Below are positions 52,670 to 61,500 of a stretch of DNA of 64,000 bases, one piece after another. The notes under the pieces are model-generated. The model ran no database searches. It was not told the DNA's origin and saw nothing but the letters and a program-made list of their open reading frames with translations. Origin of the DNA: Rudanella lutea DSM 19387 (GTDB lineage Bacteria > Bacteroidota > Bacteroidia > Cytophagales > Spirosomataceae); assembly GCF_000383955.1 (NCBI RefSeq), contig NZ_KB913013.1, positions 849,694 to 913,693 on the forward strand, read 5' to 3'. The translations under genes and the position numbers were made by a program. Each line of letters opens with the position of its first letter. The stretch's first letter is position 1.

Positions 52670-54097
52670 CTACTCCACCAGCCCAAAAAGCACCTTTCCC
52701 ATCCTACTAAATGAAAAGGACCCATTATAAATCCCGACGGAGTAAACACGAGCGTTATCTTCCGATTCTCTAGTGAGCTCGATCCGTTTAATCTCTGTCC
52801 AGATACCGTTATTGCTTCTAAACATATACGTAGTTCCCATGTCACCTGTAGGCCCATTCAAGTTCCCAGCACCCACCACAGCAGTATTCTCGAATATGGC
52901 CACACTCGAACCAAAATAGTGTTTATCACTCCCATTGCTGGCAAGGAGCTTGGCTTGTTGGGTCCAGGTACTGCCCGAACGCACAAAGACATACGCCGAC
53001 CCCTGATCAACATTGGCTCCCATATCATCCCCATAAGCACCGATAATCGCGTAGTCGCCCGAAATGGCCAGACTAGCGCCAAAATAATCTTCTGACGCGC
53101 CATCGCTGGCGGTGAGTTTTGCCTGTTGCGTCCAGGCAGTCCCCGAACGCACAAACACATAGACGGACCCCTGATCGGTGTTGGACCCAACGTCATCGTT
53201 ACCTGAGCCTACAAGCAGGTAATTACCCGAAATGGCGACCGTCCGCCCAAAATAATCCTTAGTATCACCATCATCAGCTATAAGTTTAGCCTCCTGCGTC
53301 CATGTACTACCCGAACGTACAAATACATAAGCCGAACCCTGTTCGACCTTTAACGCACTCATATCATCACCATCGGCCCCTATAAAGGCATAGTCGCCCG
53401 AAAGGGCTACCCCACTGCCGAAGCTATCATACGGAGCGCCATCATTAGCAAGGAGTTTAGCCTGCTGTGTCCAGGTACTACCCGAACGCACAAACACATA
53501 GGCGGCCCCTATATCATACATGGCAAAAGCATTACCTTCACCATCGCCATCGCCACTTGCCCCTATGAGTACATAATCACCCGAAATGGCTACGCTTCCT
53601 CCAAAAAAATCCCCAGCATTACCGTCTCTGGCGATCAGTCTAGCCTGTTGCGTCCAGATATTACCCGACCGTACAAACACGTATGCGGCCCCCTGATTAT
53701 CGCCGTATGGATGATCGTTTGGCGCTCCCACAATCGCATAATCACCCGACATAGCTACACTATAACCAAACCACGCGCCTTGGGGGCCTTCGCGGCTCAG
53801 GAGCATAGCGTTCAGGCTGGTGGTAACCAACGGCATCCAGAGCGTCCCATCATACAAAACGAGGGTCGATAGATCCGTGTCATAAACCAGTGCCCCCACC
53901 TGTGGACTTGCAATAGCCTGCCGTTGAGCTGATGTAAGCCGGGGCAAATACAGGGCTTTGTTATTCTCAGGACTTCTTAAATCCAGTATTGCCTCTTCAT
54001 AAGGCATACGACCTATCCCAATTTGGGCGCGGGCAGGGCCGCTGGTAAATAGCCCCGCCACTAGGGCAACTGCCCAAAAATAGTTAACCAATTGCAT
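52670..54097 (-). CDS. FG-GAP repeat protein, paralog 1
   Basis: A 475-residue exported protein. The signal peptide ends near ARAQ. An N-terminal module typical of Bacteroidota surface proteins follows (AILDLRSPENNKALYLPRLT, ASPQVGALVYDTDLSTLVLY), then six repeats of about 56 residues such as FGGSVAISGDYVLIGASGD and QGSAYVFVRSGSTWTQ. These are FG-GAP/integrin-like beta-propeller repeats with acidic loops that may bind calcium. The C-terminus is GKVLFGLVE and has no T9SS domain. It lies 43 nt after its paralog in the same transcription direction. Confidence 0.85.
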   Translation of the reverse strand: MQLVNYFWAVALVAGLFTSGPARAQIGIGRMPYEEAILDLRSPENNKALYLPRLTSAQRQAIASPQVGALVYDTDLSTLVLYDGTLWMPLVTTSLNAMLLSREGPQGAWFGYSVAMSGDYAIVGAPNDHPYGDNQGAAYVFVRSGNIWTQQARLIARDGNAGDFFGGSVAISGDYVLIGASGDGDGEGNAFAMYDIGAAYVFVRSGSTWTQQAKLLANDGAPYDSFGSGVALSGDYAFIGADGDDMSALKVEQGSAYVFVRSGSTWTQEAKLIADDGDTKDYFGRTVAISGNYLLVGSGNDDVGSNTDQGSVYVFVRSGTAWTQQAKLTASDGASEDYFGASLAISGDYAIIGAYGDDMGANVDQGSAYVFVRSGSTWTQQAKLLASNGSDKHYFGSSVAIFENTAVVGAGNLNGPTGDMGTTYMFRSNNGIWTEIKRIELTRESEDNARVYSVGIYNGSFSFSRMGKVLFGLVE

Positions 54098-54140
54098 AGA
54101 TTTTTAATGAGTTTTAGGCCGGAACAGTGCTTGGTATGGC

Positions 54141-55577
54141 TCACTCCACTACTCCAAAGGCAACTTTGCCACGGCTCGTTTGAAAATTATGACCTCCTAT
54201 GATCAACGTCCCGTTGGAAAGATGGACGGATATGCCATTGTTGGTGTTTGCGGGGGCATTGTCCGTTATTTTACGATATGGGGTCCAGGTACTACCGATG
54301 CGTTTGAATAGATAAGCTGACCCTTGGCTGGTATTCCCATTCACATCATCGCCACTCGCTCCCACAATAACATAATCGCCCGAAATAGACACGCTCCGTC
54401 CAAACGAGTCGTTACTAAGGCCATCATCGGCAACAAGCTTGGCCTGTTGAAGCCAGGTAGTGCCCGACCAGCCAAATACATAGGCTGCCCCCTGATTGAT
54501 ATTACTGCCAATATCATCGCCTGTTGCACCCACAATCGCATTCTCACCATAGACCGCAACACTGGCCCCGAAATGGTCATTCGCAAGGCCATCGTTCGCC
54601 ACCAGTTTAGTCTTCTGTGACCAGGATGTGCCTACCCGCAAATACCCATAGGCTGAACCCTGACCGGCATTACTACCGACATCATCATCATCTGCACCTA
54701 CCAGTGCAAGATCGCCCTGAATAGAGACACTGCCCCCAAAATGGTCATTGGCAGCGCCATCGTTGGCAAGGAGTTTTGTTTGCTGAGCCCAGGTAGTTCC
54801 CGAACGCAGAAACACATAAGCAGATCCCTGATCGGCGTTGGTTCCCACGTCATCGCCATAAGCCCCCACCAGCGCAGATTGACCTGAAAGAGAGACACTC
54901 TCCCCAAAATAATCGGATGAGCCACCATCGCTTGCAACGATTTTGGCCTGCTGTGACCAGATACCGACTGAACGCGCAAACACATAGACGGAGCCCTGAT
55001 CGGCGTTGGACCCAACATCATCGCCATAGGCACCGACAATTGCATAGTCGCCCCAAATCGCAACACTACACCCAAAGTAGTCTAAGGCAGCTCCATCGCT
55101 GGCGGTGAGTTTAGCCTGCTGTGTCCAGACAGTCCCCGACCGCACAAACACATAGGCAGACCCCTGACTCGTATTATTGCCGATGTCGTCTCCGTACGCG
55201 CCTGCAATCGCATAGTCGCCCGAAATGGCCACACTCCAGCCAAAATAATCGCCTGACGCGCCATCACTGGCCGTACGGCTGTAAAACAGGCTGTATAAAT
55301 TGGTGGTAACCAGTGGCATCCAATTATTCCCATCAAACAACACTAACGTGGATAGGTCGGTATCGAAAACCAGAGCTCCCACCTGCGGCATATACAAATT
55401 CTGCCGTTGGATCGTGGTGAGCCGGGGTGGATAAAAAGCTCTATTAGTGCCTTTTAAGTCGAGCACTGCTGAGGAGTGGGGCGTCCCCCCTATGCCAATC
55501 TGGGCGTAGGCCAGCGGACTGACGACGAGCAGCGCAATAATCAGGGCCAGCGTGGTATAAAGTTTACAGAATTGCAT
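54141..55577 (-). CDS. FG-GAP repeat protein, paralog 2
   Basis: A 478-residue paralog of the 52670 protein with the same plan: signal peptide, a SAVLDLKGTNRAFYPPRLT module and six repeats of about 56 residues (DYFGWSVAISGDYAIAGAYGDD, quoted in part; ending in NGISVHLSNG). Each repeat carries a GDD-type acidic loop. It ends GKVAFGVVE. The gene begins 6 nt after the LytTR gene's stop, so the LytTR gene and both paralogs are probably one transcription unit. The DNA of the repeats is very similar between and within the two genes. Confidence 0.85.
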   Translation of the reverse strand: MQFCKLYTTLALIIALLVVSPLAYAQIGIGGTPHSSAVLDLKGTNRAFYPPRLTTIQRQNLYMPQVGALVFDTDLSTLVLFDGNNWMPLVTTNLYSLFYSRTASDGASGDYFGWSVAISGDYAIAGAYGDDIGNNTSQGSAYVFVRSGTVWTQQAKLTASDGAALDYFGCSVAIWGDYAIVGAYGDDVGSNADQGSVYVFARSVGIWSQQAKIVASDGGSSDYFGESVSLSGQSALVGAYGDDVGTNADQGSAYVFLRSGTTWAQQTKLLANDGAANDHFGGSVSIQGDLALVGADDDDVGSNAGQGSAYGYLRVGTSWSQKTKLVANDGLANDHFGASVAVYGENAIVGATGDDIGSNINQGAAYVFGWSGTTWLQQAKLVADDGLSNDSFGRSVSISGDYVIVGASGDDVNGNTSQGSAYLFKRIGSTWTPYRKITDNAPANTNNGISVHLSNGTLIIGGHNFQTSRGKVAFGVVE

Positions 55578-55582
55578 ACGGT

Positions 55583-55975
55583 TTAAGAAGTTGGTGAGTT
55601 GGCAGCATTCAAAGCGGTATGTCTGACTGGCAATTGGGCAGGTGATAAGGACCGACCCAGCAACAAGTGCCGGACGTGCAACTGCCGACGTCGGGTTACA
55701 GCCAGCTCCTGTCCATCGCTGAGAATAATCGTTAGCCGGGCAGGCCGCCCCGGATCATTCCTGATTTCGGCGATATGTACCGGGTTGACGATTGCATCCC
55801 GACGTACCCGCACAAACCCGTGTAGCAGCTCTTCGTACCGTTTTAGGGTATAAGCACTGACAATCAAGCGCCCCCGTTGCTGATGAATCCGGGTGTAGTT
55901 AATGTCGCCTTCGAGCCAGATAATGTTGTTGAGGGTAATCTGCTGTCGATCGCAGCAAATAAACAGAGGATTCAT
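55583..55975 (-). CDS. LytTR-domain DNA-binding protein without receiver
   Basis: A 130-residue protein that consists of a LytTR domain: IIWLEGDINYTRIHQQRG, RYEELLHGFVRVRRDAIVNP, and LSDGQELAVTRRRQLHVRHLL. LytTR proteins bind direct repeats as dimers; most are response regulators, but this one lacks a receiver domain, so it may be controlled by its level or by a partner. It lies just upstream of the FG-GAP paralogs, which it may regulate (inference). A tail of about 20 residues (ALNAANSPTS) has no clear fold. Confidence 0.88.
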   Translation of the reverse strand: MNPLFICCDRQQITLNNIIWLEGDINYTRIHQQRGRLIVSAYTLKRYEELLHGFVRVRRDAIVNPVHIAEIRNDPGRPARLTIILSDGQELAVTRRRQLHVRHLLLGRSLSPAQLPVRHTALNAANSPTS

Positions 55976-56091
55976 ACCGTACAGAGTGGATAAGGTGTGT
56001 ATTCGTTAGACTGACGCTACCGAATCACTGCTGACCGGAATGCCGCCAGGTGAAGGGTTTCGGTTTCATCCTATGGTCAGCAATCGCTCAA

Positions 56092-56664
56092 TCAATCAGG
56101 CAGGTTGAATGCTTTTTTAACGGCCTGATAATTAGTGTAGTCCAGATTGGCGAAACGGCCGTTTTTAAGCGTAGCCGCCGGAACCACAATTACCTTTAAC
56201 GAAAAATCATACAGGTTGGGAGTCCGGTTGCCCGCTTCATTAAATCGCTCCAACGATACCCGTCCAGTGCCGTAGGTGAAGCTGTAGAAATCTCGCTGAC
56301 TTGTCGGTATCCAGGCATAATCAAGAAAAGAAGGAACCGCAATCCAGCTGCTGGAGTTAGGCAGGTTACTCACGGTTACATAGCCCTGTACCAATGCATT
56401 GGCCAGTGACACATCAGCCGGTAGCCTATATATGCTCTCAAAAGGGTTGCTACGATCGCTTGCTTTAAGCCAGGTGATCTGCGTAACGTTGGCCGAGCCC
56501 ACCTCACCTTTTGGCCCCTGCGCACCCGCAGCACCCGTATCGCCTTTGGGGCCAGCCGGCCCCTGCGGTCCGGGGTCGCCCGCAGGCCCTTTGCACTGAG
56601 TCAATAGCAAACTGGTAACCAACAAAAGGGTCCCAAAAAAGCGAGTGTTACGATGTAGTTTCAT
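56092..56664 (-). CDS. Lipoprotein with a collagen-like segment
   Basis: A 190-residue protein: signal peptide with likely lipidated Cys (TQCKGPAG), then ten Gly-X-Y triplets (GPAGDPGPQGPAGPKGDTG, continuing GAAGAQGPKGEVG), and about 150 residues of beta-strand-rich sequence (VTQITWLKASDRSNPF, FYSFTYGTGRVSLERF) of unknown fold. Collagen-like lipoproteins of this kind are common in Bacteroidota and likely trimerise through the triplets (known for collagen-like repeats). It is part of the minus-strand group between the LytTR gene and the small secreted proteins. Confidence 0.8.
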   Translation of the reverse strand: MKLHRNTRFFGTLLLVTSLLLTQCKGPAGDPGPQGPAGPKGDTGAAGAQGPKGEVGSANVTQITWLKASDRSNPFESIYRLPADVSLANALVQGYVTVSNLPNSSSWIAVPSFLDYAWIPTSQRDFYSFTYGTGRVSLERFNEAGNRTPNLYDFSLKVIVVPAATLKNGRFANLDYTNYQAVKKAFNLPD

Positions 56665-56691
56665 GGCATTGAATTAGTTTAAGGTGTTGTG

Positions 56692-57153
56692 TTAGTAACA
56701 GGCAGGGCCGTGCTTACCCGACTTGGCCGGTATATAAGAGCGGCTACCCACCAGAATGTTCTGTTTTTCGTCGAAGGCAAGCGGCAGGTAGGTAGGCTCA
56801 CCATTATCAGGCGTCAGCACGAGCGATACACCACCCCCGTTTTCCTGCACATTCCAGGTACCGGCTTCGGTGGCCGGGCCAGTTGCGTCGAAGCTGGCTT
56901 CGGCGTAAAACGTGTACGTACCTTGCGGACACAGGTCCATTTTCTGCGACCGGCTAAACCCACCCGAGTAGGAGTTGTAGGTGTGGAAATAGTTGAGCCG
57001 CGTGCCCGACAGGGTAGTTCGCCACCCGCCCACGGCGTCCGAGTCGCCCCCACCGAATGAGGTCGAATCGTCGTCATTTCCCAGGTTTAAGTAAACCAGC
57101 AGGCCCAGGGCACCCCACAGCCAGGTCTTTCTCGATTTGAAGTCGATAGCCAT
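56692..57153 (-). CDS. Small membrane-anchored protein of unknown function
   Basis: A 153-residue protein that starts at the ATG at 57153. A short basic N-terminus (MAIDFKSRKTW) leads into one hydrophobic segment (LWGALGLLVYLNLG) that may be a signal anchor. The rest is beta-rich: GGWRTTLSGTRLNYFHTYNS, LCPQGTYTFYAEASFD, and AGTWNVQENGGGVSLVLTPDNG (quoted in part). The pattern, a Trp-Leu-Gly start, a Tyr-Phe block, a PxGxY block and a GxW block, resembles lipocalin-like stress domains. It resembles the 57179 protein in this layout. The longer frame to 57282 is rejected because it overlaps that gene. Confidence 0.6.
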   Translation of the reverse strand: MAIDFKSRKTWLWGALGLLVYLNLGNDDDSTSFGGGDSDAVGGWRTTLSGTRLNYFHTYNSYSGGFSRSQKMDLCPQGTYTFYAEASFDATGPATEAGTWNVQENGGGVSLVLTPDNGEPTYLPLAFDEKQNILVGSRSYIPAKSGKHGPACY

Positions 57154-57178
57154 ACGAATCGTTGTTTTGGAAGTTGAG

Positions 57179-57970
57179 CTACTGCGCCCGGTAATAGATT
57201 TGCTTGCCGCCGTTGCGGTACAGAAGCATTTTCTGGCCGTCGGCGGCCATGCCGTATTCGGCATAGAGACGGTCGCCCCCACCGCCTACGTTGCGAATCC
57301 AGATCTGTTCGGTGCCTTTGGTGTACCAGCGAACTCCCTCCAGAATCTGCACGCCTTCGGAGTTACTGCTGACCGAACTGCCACCCAGACTGGCATTGCC
57401 CGAAGAGTCGCTGGAGCCGATGCGGCCATCGGGGTAGAAAATGAGTGTGGTTCGCACTGAACCATAAAATTCACCACTGCCGTAGTGGCGGGTATGTGCC
57501 CACACTCCCACCAGTCGGCTGTTTCGGGGGAGTCCGTCGGGGCCTCCGCCTGCCGATGTGCCACCGGGCCTGTCCGACGATCCCGCAGCGGCTGCTTTGC
57601 TTACTTTGGTGAATACCCCGCCCATGGCTGGTATATTCAACAGGCCAATTCCAACGATCAGTTTGCCATTCTGGAGCATGGCTTCAAGCTGATACGCCGT
57701 CTGATTGGCCGGATACGTAGCGGTACCTACCAACAGGTTATTTTGCATACCCGCGCTAACGGTGTAGGTTTCGCGGGCTCCGTTCAACTGGAGCACCAGC
57801 TCGCCCGCGTAGGCCGTGCCAGCCTGCCGGATTGCGAGCGTCGAAAGTACCTGAACCGACTCATTCTGGGGCGAGGTCATAGTCCCCTGCCAGGTCCCGA
57901 CAACCGACTGGGCCTGAATTAGATCTGAGCTCATCAGGAAAAGGATTAGCGCGAAACAGATGATCCTCAT
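57179..57970 (-). CDS. Secreted protein with two lipocalin-like modules
   Basis: A 263-residue exported protein. A signal peptide (MRIICFALILFLMSSDLIQA) is followed by VVGTWQGTMTSPQNESVQVL, a module of about 100 residues, a Gly/Ser-rich linker, and a second module with LVGVWAHTRHYGSGEFYGSV, LIFYPDGRIG and GVRWYTKGTEQIWIRN. Both look like lipocalin-like beta-barrels (GxW start, PDGR turn). Function unknown. It is 25 nt upstream of the 56692 gene and 5 nt downstream of the 57975 gene, same strand. Confidence 0.65.
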   Translation of the reverse strand: MRIICFALILFLMSSDLIQAQSVVGTWQGTMTSPQNESVQVLSTLAIRQAGTAYAGELVLQLNGARETYTVSAGMQNNLLVGTATYPANQTAYQLEAMLQNGKLIVGIGLLNIPAMGGVFTKVSKAAAAGSSDRPGGTSAGGGPDGLPRNSRLVGVWAHTRHYGSGEFYGSVRTTLIFYPDGRIGSSDSSGNASLGGSSVSSNSEGVQILEGVRWYTKGTEQIWIRNVGGGGDRLYAEYGMAADGQKMLLYRNGGKQIYYRAQ

Positions 57971-57974
57971 GGCC

Positions 57975-58382
57975 TTACAGAGCTACCTGACGAATCGCCT
58001 GCTGACGTTCGCGGTTCAGAAAGTACAGCAAACCAAGTCCCAACCCCAGCCGAAGGACCGTATCGGCCAGGAACAACCCACTCATGGGCGGATGCAACAC
58101 AAAGACATCGTATAGCCCTTTGAGTACTCCCCCAAACACCACAAAAGCCGTGGTAAGCAGGGCATTGCGCAAGCCCGCCGAATTCGGCACGTGTCGGTTC
58201 AATAGAGACAAAATACCCAATCCGATATTCGTCAGGCCCAGATACTGCATAACCGAGATATGCGCCTGATCAGGGTTAGAAACGCCGTAGCTTTTGAGCG
58301 ACTCTCCAGCCAAAAACAACATCGACAAGCCCAGAAAACACGAATACAGGCCAGCAATGAGTAAAAACAAGGAACGAGACAT
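57975..58382 (-). CDS. Four-helix membrane protein of unknown function
   Basis: A 135-residue integral membrane protein with four hydrophobic helices (FLLIAGLYSCFLGLSMLFL; YLGLTNIGLGILSLL; ALLTTAFVVFGGVLKGLYDVF; LADTVLRLGLGLGLLYFL) and a basic C-terminus. The arrangement resembles small DUF4345-type or DoxX-like proteins, but I cannot assign it. The start is the ATG at 58382. It lies 4 nt upstream of the 57179 gene. Confidence 0.6.
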   Translation of the reverse strand: MSRSLFLLIAGLYSCFLGLSMLFLAGESLKSYGVSNPDQAHISVMQYLGLTNIGLGILSLLNRHVPNSAGLRNALLTTAFVVFGGVLKGLYDVFVLHPPMSGLFLADTVLRLGLGLGLLYFLNRERQQAIRQVAL

Positions 58383-58417
58383 AAGACATGGGATTTTAGA
58401 TGAGTGCTCTTCCTCTG

Positions 58418-58501
58418 TCAGAGCAATACCAGCCCCAACACCCCGATAGCAATGGCCACCGCCGAGAGCATCAGAACCAGGAACCAACGGTAGCGTTTCA
58501 T
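58418..58501 (-). CDS. 27-residue hydrophobic peptide
   Basis: A short ORF with ATG at 58499-58501 and a stop at 58418-58420. The product begins MKRYRWFLVLMLSAVAIAIG and ends VLGLVLL, a basic start and one membrane-spanning helix. It lies 35 nt upstream of the 57975 gene and 89 nt after the kinase gene, in the same direction. Its basic N-terminus and gap position make it plausible as a small membrane protein, but no RBS is visible and chance cannot be excluded. Confidence 0.4.
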   Translation of the reverse strand: MKRYRWFLVLMLSAVAIAIGVLGLVLL

Positions 58502-58590
58502 AACAAATTGGAGCAAAAGGAACAGGACAAAGGTCTGATCCTCAGTAGCGGCAGACAATACCGTAGGTACGGTATATTGCAGGCGTAGAA

Positions 58591-61500
58591 CTACGTATTT
58601 TGGGCTGGGAGTGGCACCCGAATACGGATCTGTACGCCTTCGCCAGGTGCAGACCGAATCGTCCACTCGCCTTCCAGCAGTTCTACCCGATGCCGGATGT
58701 TGGTCAGCCCCTGACTGTTGGGGCGCACCACCTGCGGGTCGAAACCCCGGCCATTGTCCCCATAGTGAAGCGTCAAGCCATCCGGCCCGACGGTAAGTGC
58801 GAGCGTCAGCTCCGATGCTCCGGCGTGCTTGAGAGCGTTCTGAAAAAGCTCCTGCACGATGCGGTACAGGTTGATCTGGAAAGCCGGGTCGAGCGGAGGG
58901 AGTTGGGGATCAACGTGCAGATTCACCTGCAGGCCACTTACCGACGCTACGGTTTCGGCCGCCTGAGCCAACGCACTGGGTAAGCCCAGCACTTGCAGCG
59001 ACTGTGGGCTGAACTGATTAATGAGCCGCCTGAGGTCGGTAATAGACGTTTCGAGCAGGGCAAGCGAGCGGGTTTTGAGATCCGGCTGCGGAACGTGCGG
59101 ACTACCCACATGGCTCAGGTAGAGTTTCAGCGCGGCCAGGTTAGCGCCCACTCCATCGTGGAGTTCGCGGGCAAAGTGAGTCCGTTCAGATTCCTGCGTC
59201 TGCACGGCTGTTTGCAGGTCGCGCCGTTGTTGTTGCCGCACGGCAAATAGCCGGTAGCGGTAGAAGCCGTACAAACCCGCCATCAGCGTAGTCAACAACA
59301 ACAACCTGAACCAGAACGTCAGATAAAACGGGGCTTCGAGCTGAATACGCAACCGGCGAATCGGCCCCCAAAGGCCGTCGTTATTGGCGGCCCGTACCTC
59401 AAACACATAGCTACCCGGAGGCAGTTTGATGAACCGGGCCACCGTTTGTGTGCCAGCCTGCACCCAGGCACTATCGAGCCCCAACAAGCGGTACTGATAG
59501 CGATTGGCTCCGGCACTGAAATAATCCAGCGCGGCATAGGTCAGGGCAAACGTATTGTCGGGGGGAGGGAGCGTTAACCGCCGAATCTCGCCAATGTAGG
59601 TCGGTAGATCATACGGTTTTTCGGCAACGGTCAGATTCGTGAGCTGCACCATTGGCCTGTACTGATTCGGTCGGATCTGGGCCGGAAAAAAGTGGTTGAA
59701 ACCCAACGTTCCTCCAAAGAATAATTCACCGTTGCGAGCCCGGAAAAAGCTGTTGCCGTTAAACTCGTTCCCCTGCAAACCGTCGGATGGACCGTACGTG
59801 CGCACCCGCCCCGACTCCACCGCCAGTCGGCACAAGCCCCGGTTGGTAGATAGCCACAGCTCACCTGCCTGCCCCGGCAACACGCCGTACACAAAGGCAT
59901 TGGGCAGGCCGTTTCCCTCGTCGAAATGCTGCCTGAGCCGCAACTGACTATCGAACCGAAACAACCCTTTACTCGTGCTCACCCACTCGTTTTGCGCATC
60001 CGCATAAAAACTGGCGGCAACCGGCTCGTTCAGGAGTTTGGCCCTCCGTTTCCATTGCCTGTTATGGAGTTTCCCCACATAAATACCCTCCTCATTGACT
60101 CCTACCCAAATGCGGCCGTGCCGGTCGGGAGCCGCAAACCCGATAATTTTATGCCGAAAAAACGATTGCTCGGCAAACTGCTCCGTAGCCCGATCAAACA
60201 GGTACAGGCCGTCTTCCGTACCAACCAGCAACCAACGATTATCGACTTCGGCCAGGTGCCGCACAAACACCCGCCCCGAATTGAGGGTGGCCCCCGGCGG
60301 CCGGTACGTCTGAAATTGGCCGCGCCCCCGATAGCGGGCCAAACCCTGATCGGTAGCAATCCAGAGCGTACCCGACGCGTCGGTGAGCAAATGTCGAATC
60401 TGATCACCGGGCAGGCTTTGCGGGTTGGCAGGGTCGTGCCCGAACGGCTTATCGAGCCGGTCGGCCTGCCGGTCGTAAGCCTGTAGCCCTCCGCCAAGCG
60501 TGCCCACCCACAAGGTTCCGTCGGGGGTTTCGGCAAACGAGCGAATATTAAGGTTGGCCAGTTTCGGGTGCGTTTGGCCATTCACCAGACCAAACTGAGC
60601 CCCATACGGGTTTAGCTTCACCAACCCCTGCGGATCTTCGTTAAGCCAGATAATACCATCACCAAAGTGGTAGAGGTAATACACATCGCCAAGCTGCGTC
60701 TGATCAGCGGGACGGTACTGAACGGCCGTAAACGTTCGGGCAACGGGATTGAACCGAAGGACGTGGTGGTCGAGGGTGGCTAAATAAAGCTGTCCGGTCG
60801 GGTCTTCGGCCAGGTCGAATACCTGCCCCATTGGCTTACCCTGCCAGCTTGTAAACAGCTCGAACTGCTGCCGGTCGGGGTCGAAGCAGACAATTCCGTC
60901 AGCATAAACGAGATAGATGAGGCCATTCCGAGCCAAATGAAAATCAAAAAAAACCAGCGGAGGCCCCAGCCGGTTCTGGGCGTGTCGGCTAAAATAATGG
61001 GTGGCCCGGCGGGTGGTTGTATCGTATGCAATGATCCCTTCATCCGCATGAATCCAAAGCCGCCCCCGCCGGTCGAACGTGGTGGCATTCTGGGTCACGT
61101 AGTAGTTGAACGCAAACGAAAACTGATTGAAAAGGACCTGTTTCTTCCGCTCCCGAATGTTGTACCGTACAATCCCCTCCTGCCCCGACCAATACCATAC
61201 CGTATGGGCCGTAGCCCGGAAAGGCGTAGTCGGGTTACTCATCCGGCGGCCGCGGCTGTCGGTGAGCTGAAACGGAGTAAAGCGGTCGGTGGCACGCTGG
61301 TACTGATTCAGGCCCTCGTCGGTCCCGATCCAGAGGTCGCCGGTGGGTGCTTCGATAATCTGGTTAACAAACAAGCCAACCGGGGCTGTAGAATCGATAG
61401 CCGAGGGCCGGTATGCCCGAAACTGCCCTCCGTTGTAGCGGCAGATCCCGTCCTGCGTACCCACCCAGATAAACCCCCGGGAATCTTTGCACATCGCCGA

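Noticed and set aside
54141-55577. FG-GAP repeats as a CRISPR-like or tandem DNA array
   Set aside because: The repeats are 168 bp, code for a beta-propeller in one frame and lack unique spacers.
57154-57282. Longer start of the 56692 protein
   Set aside because: It would read through the end of the 57179 gene with a Thr/Ser-rich, non-conserved stretch; the ATG at 57153 gives a proper membrane segment near the N-terminus.
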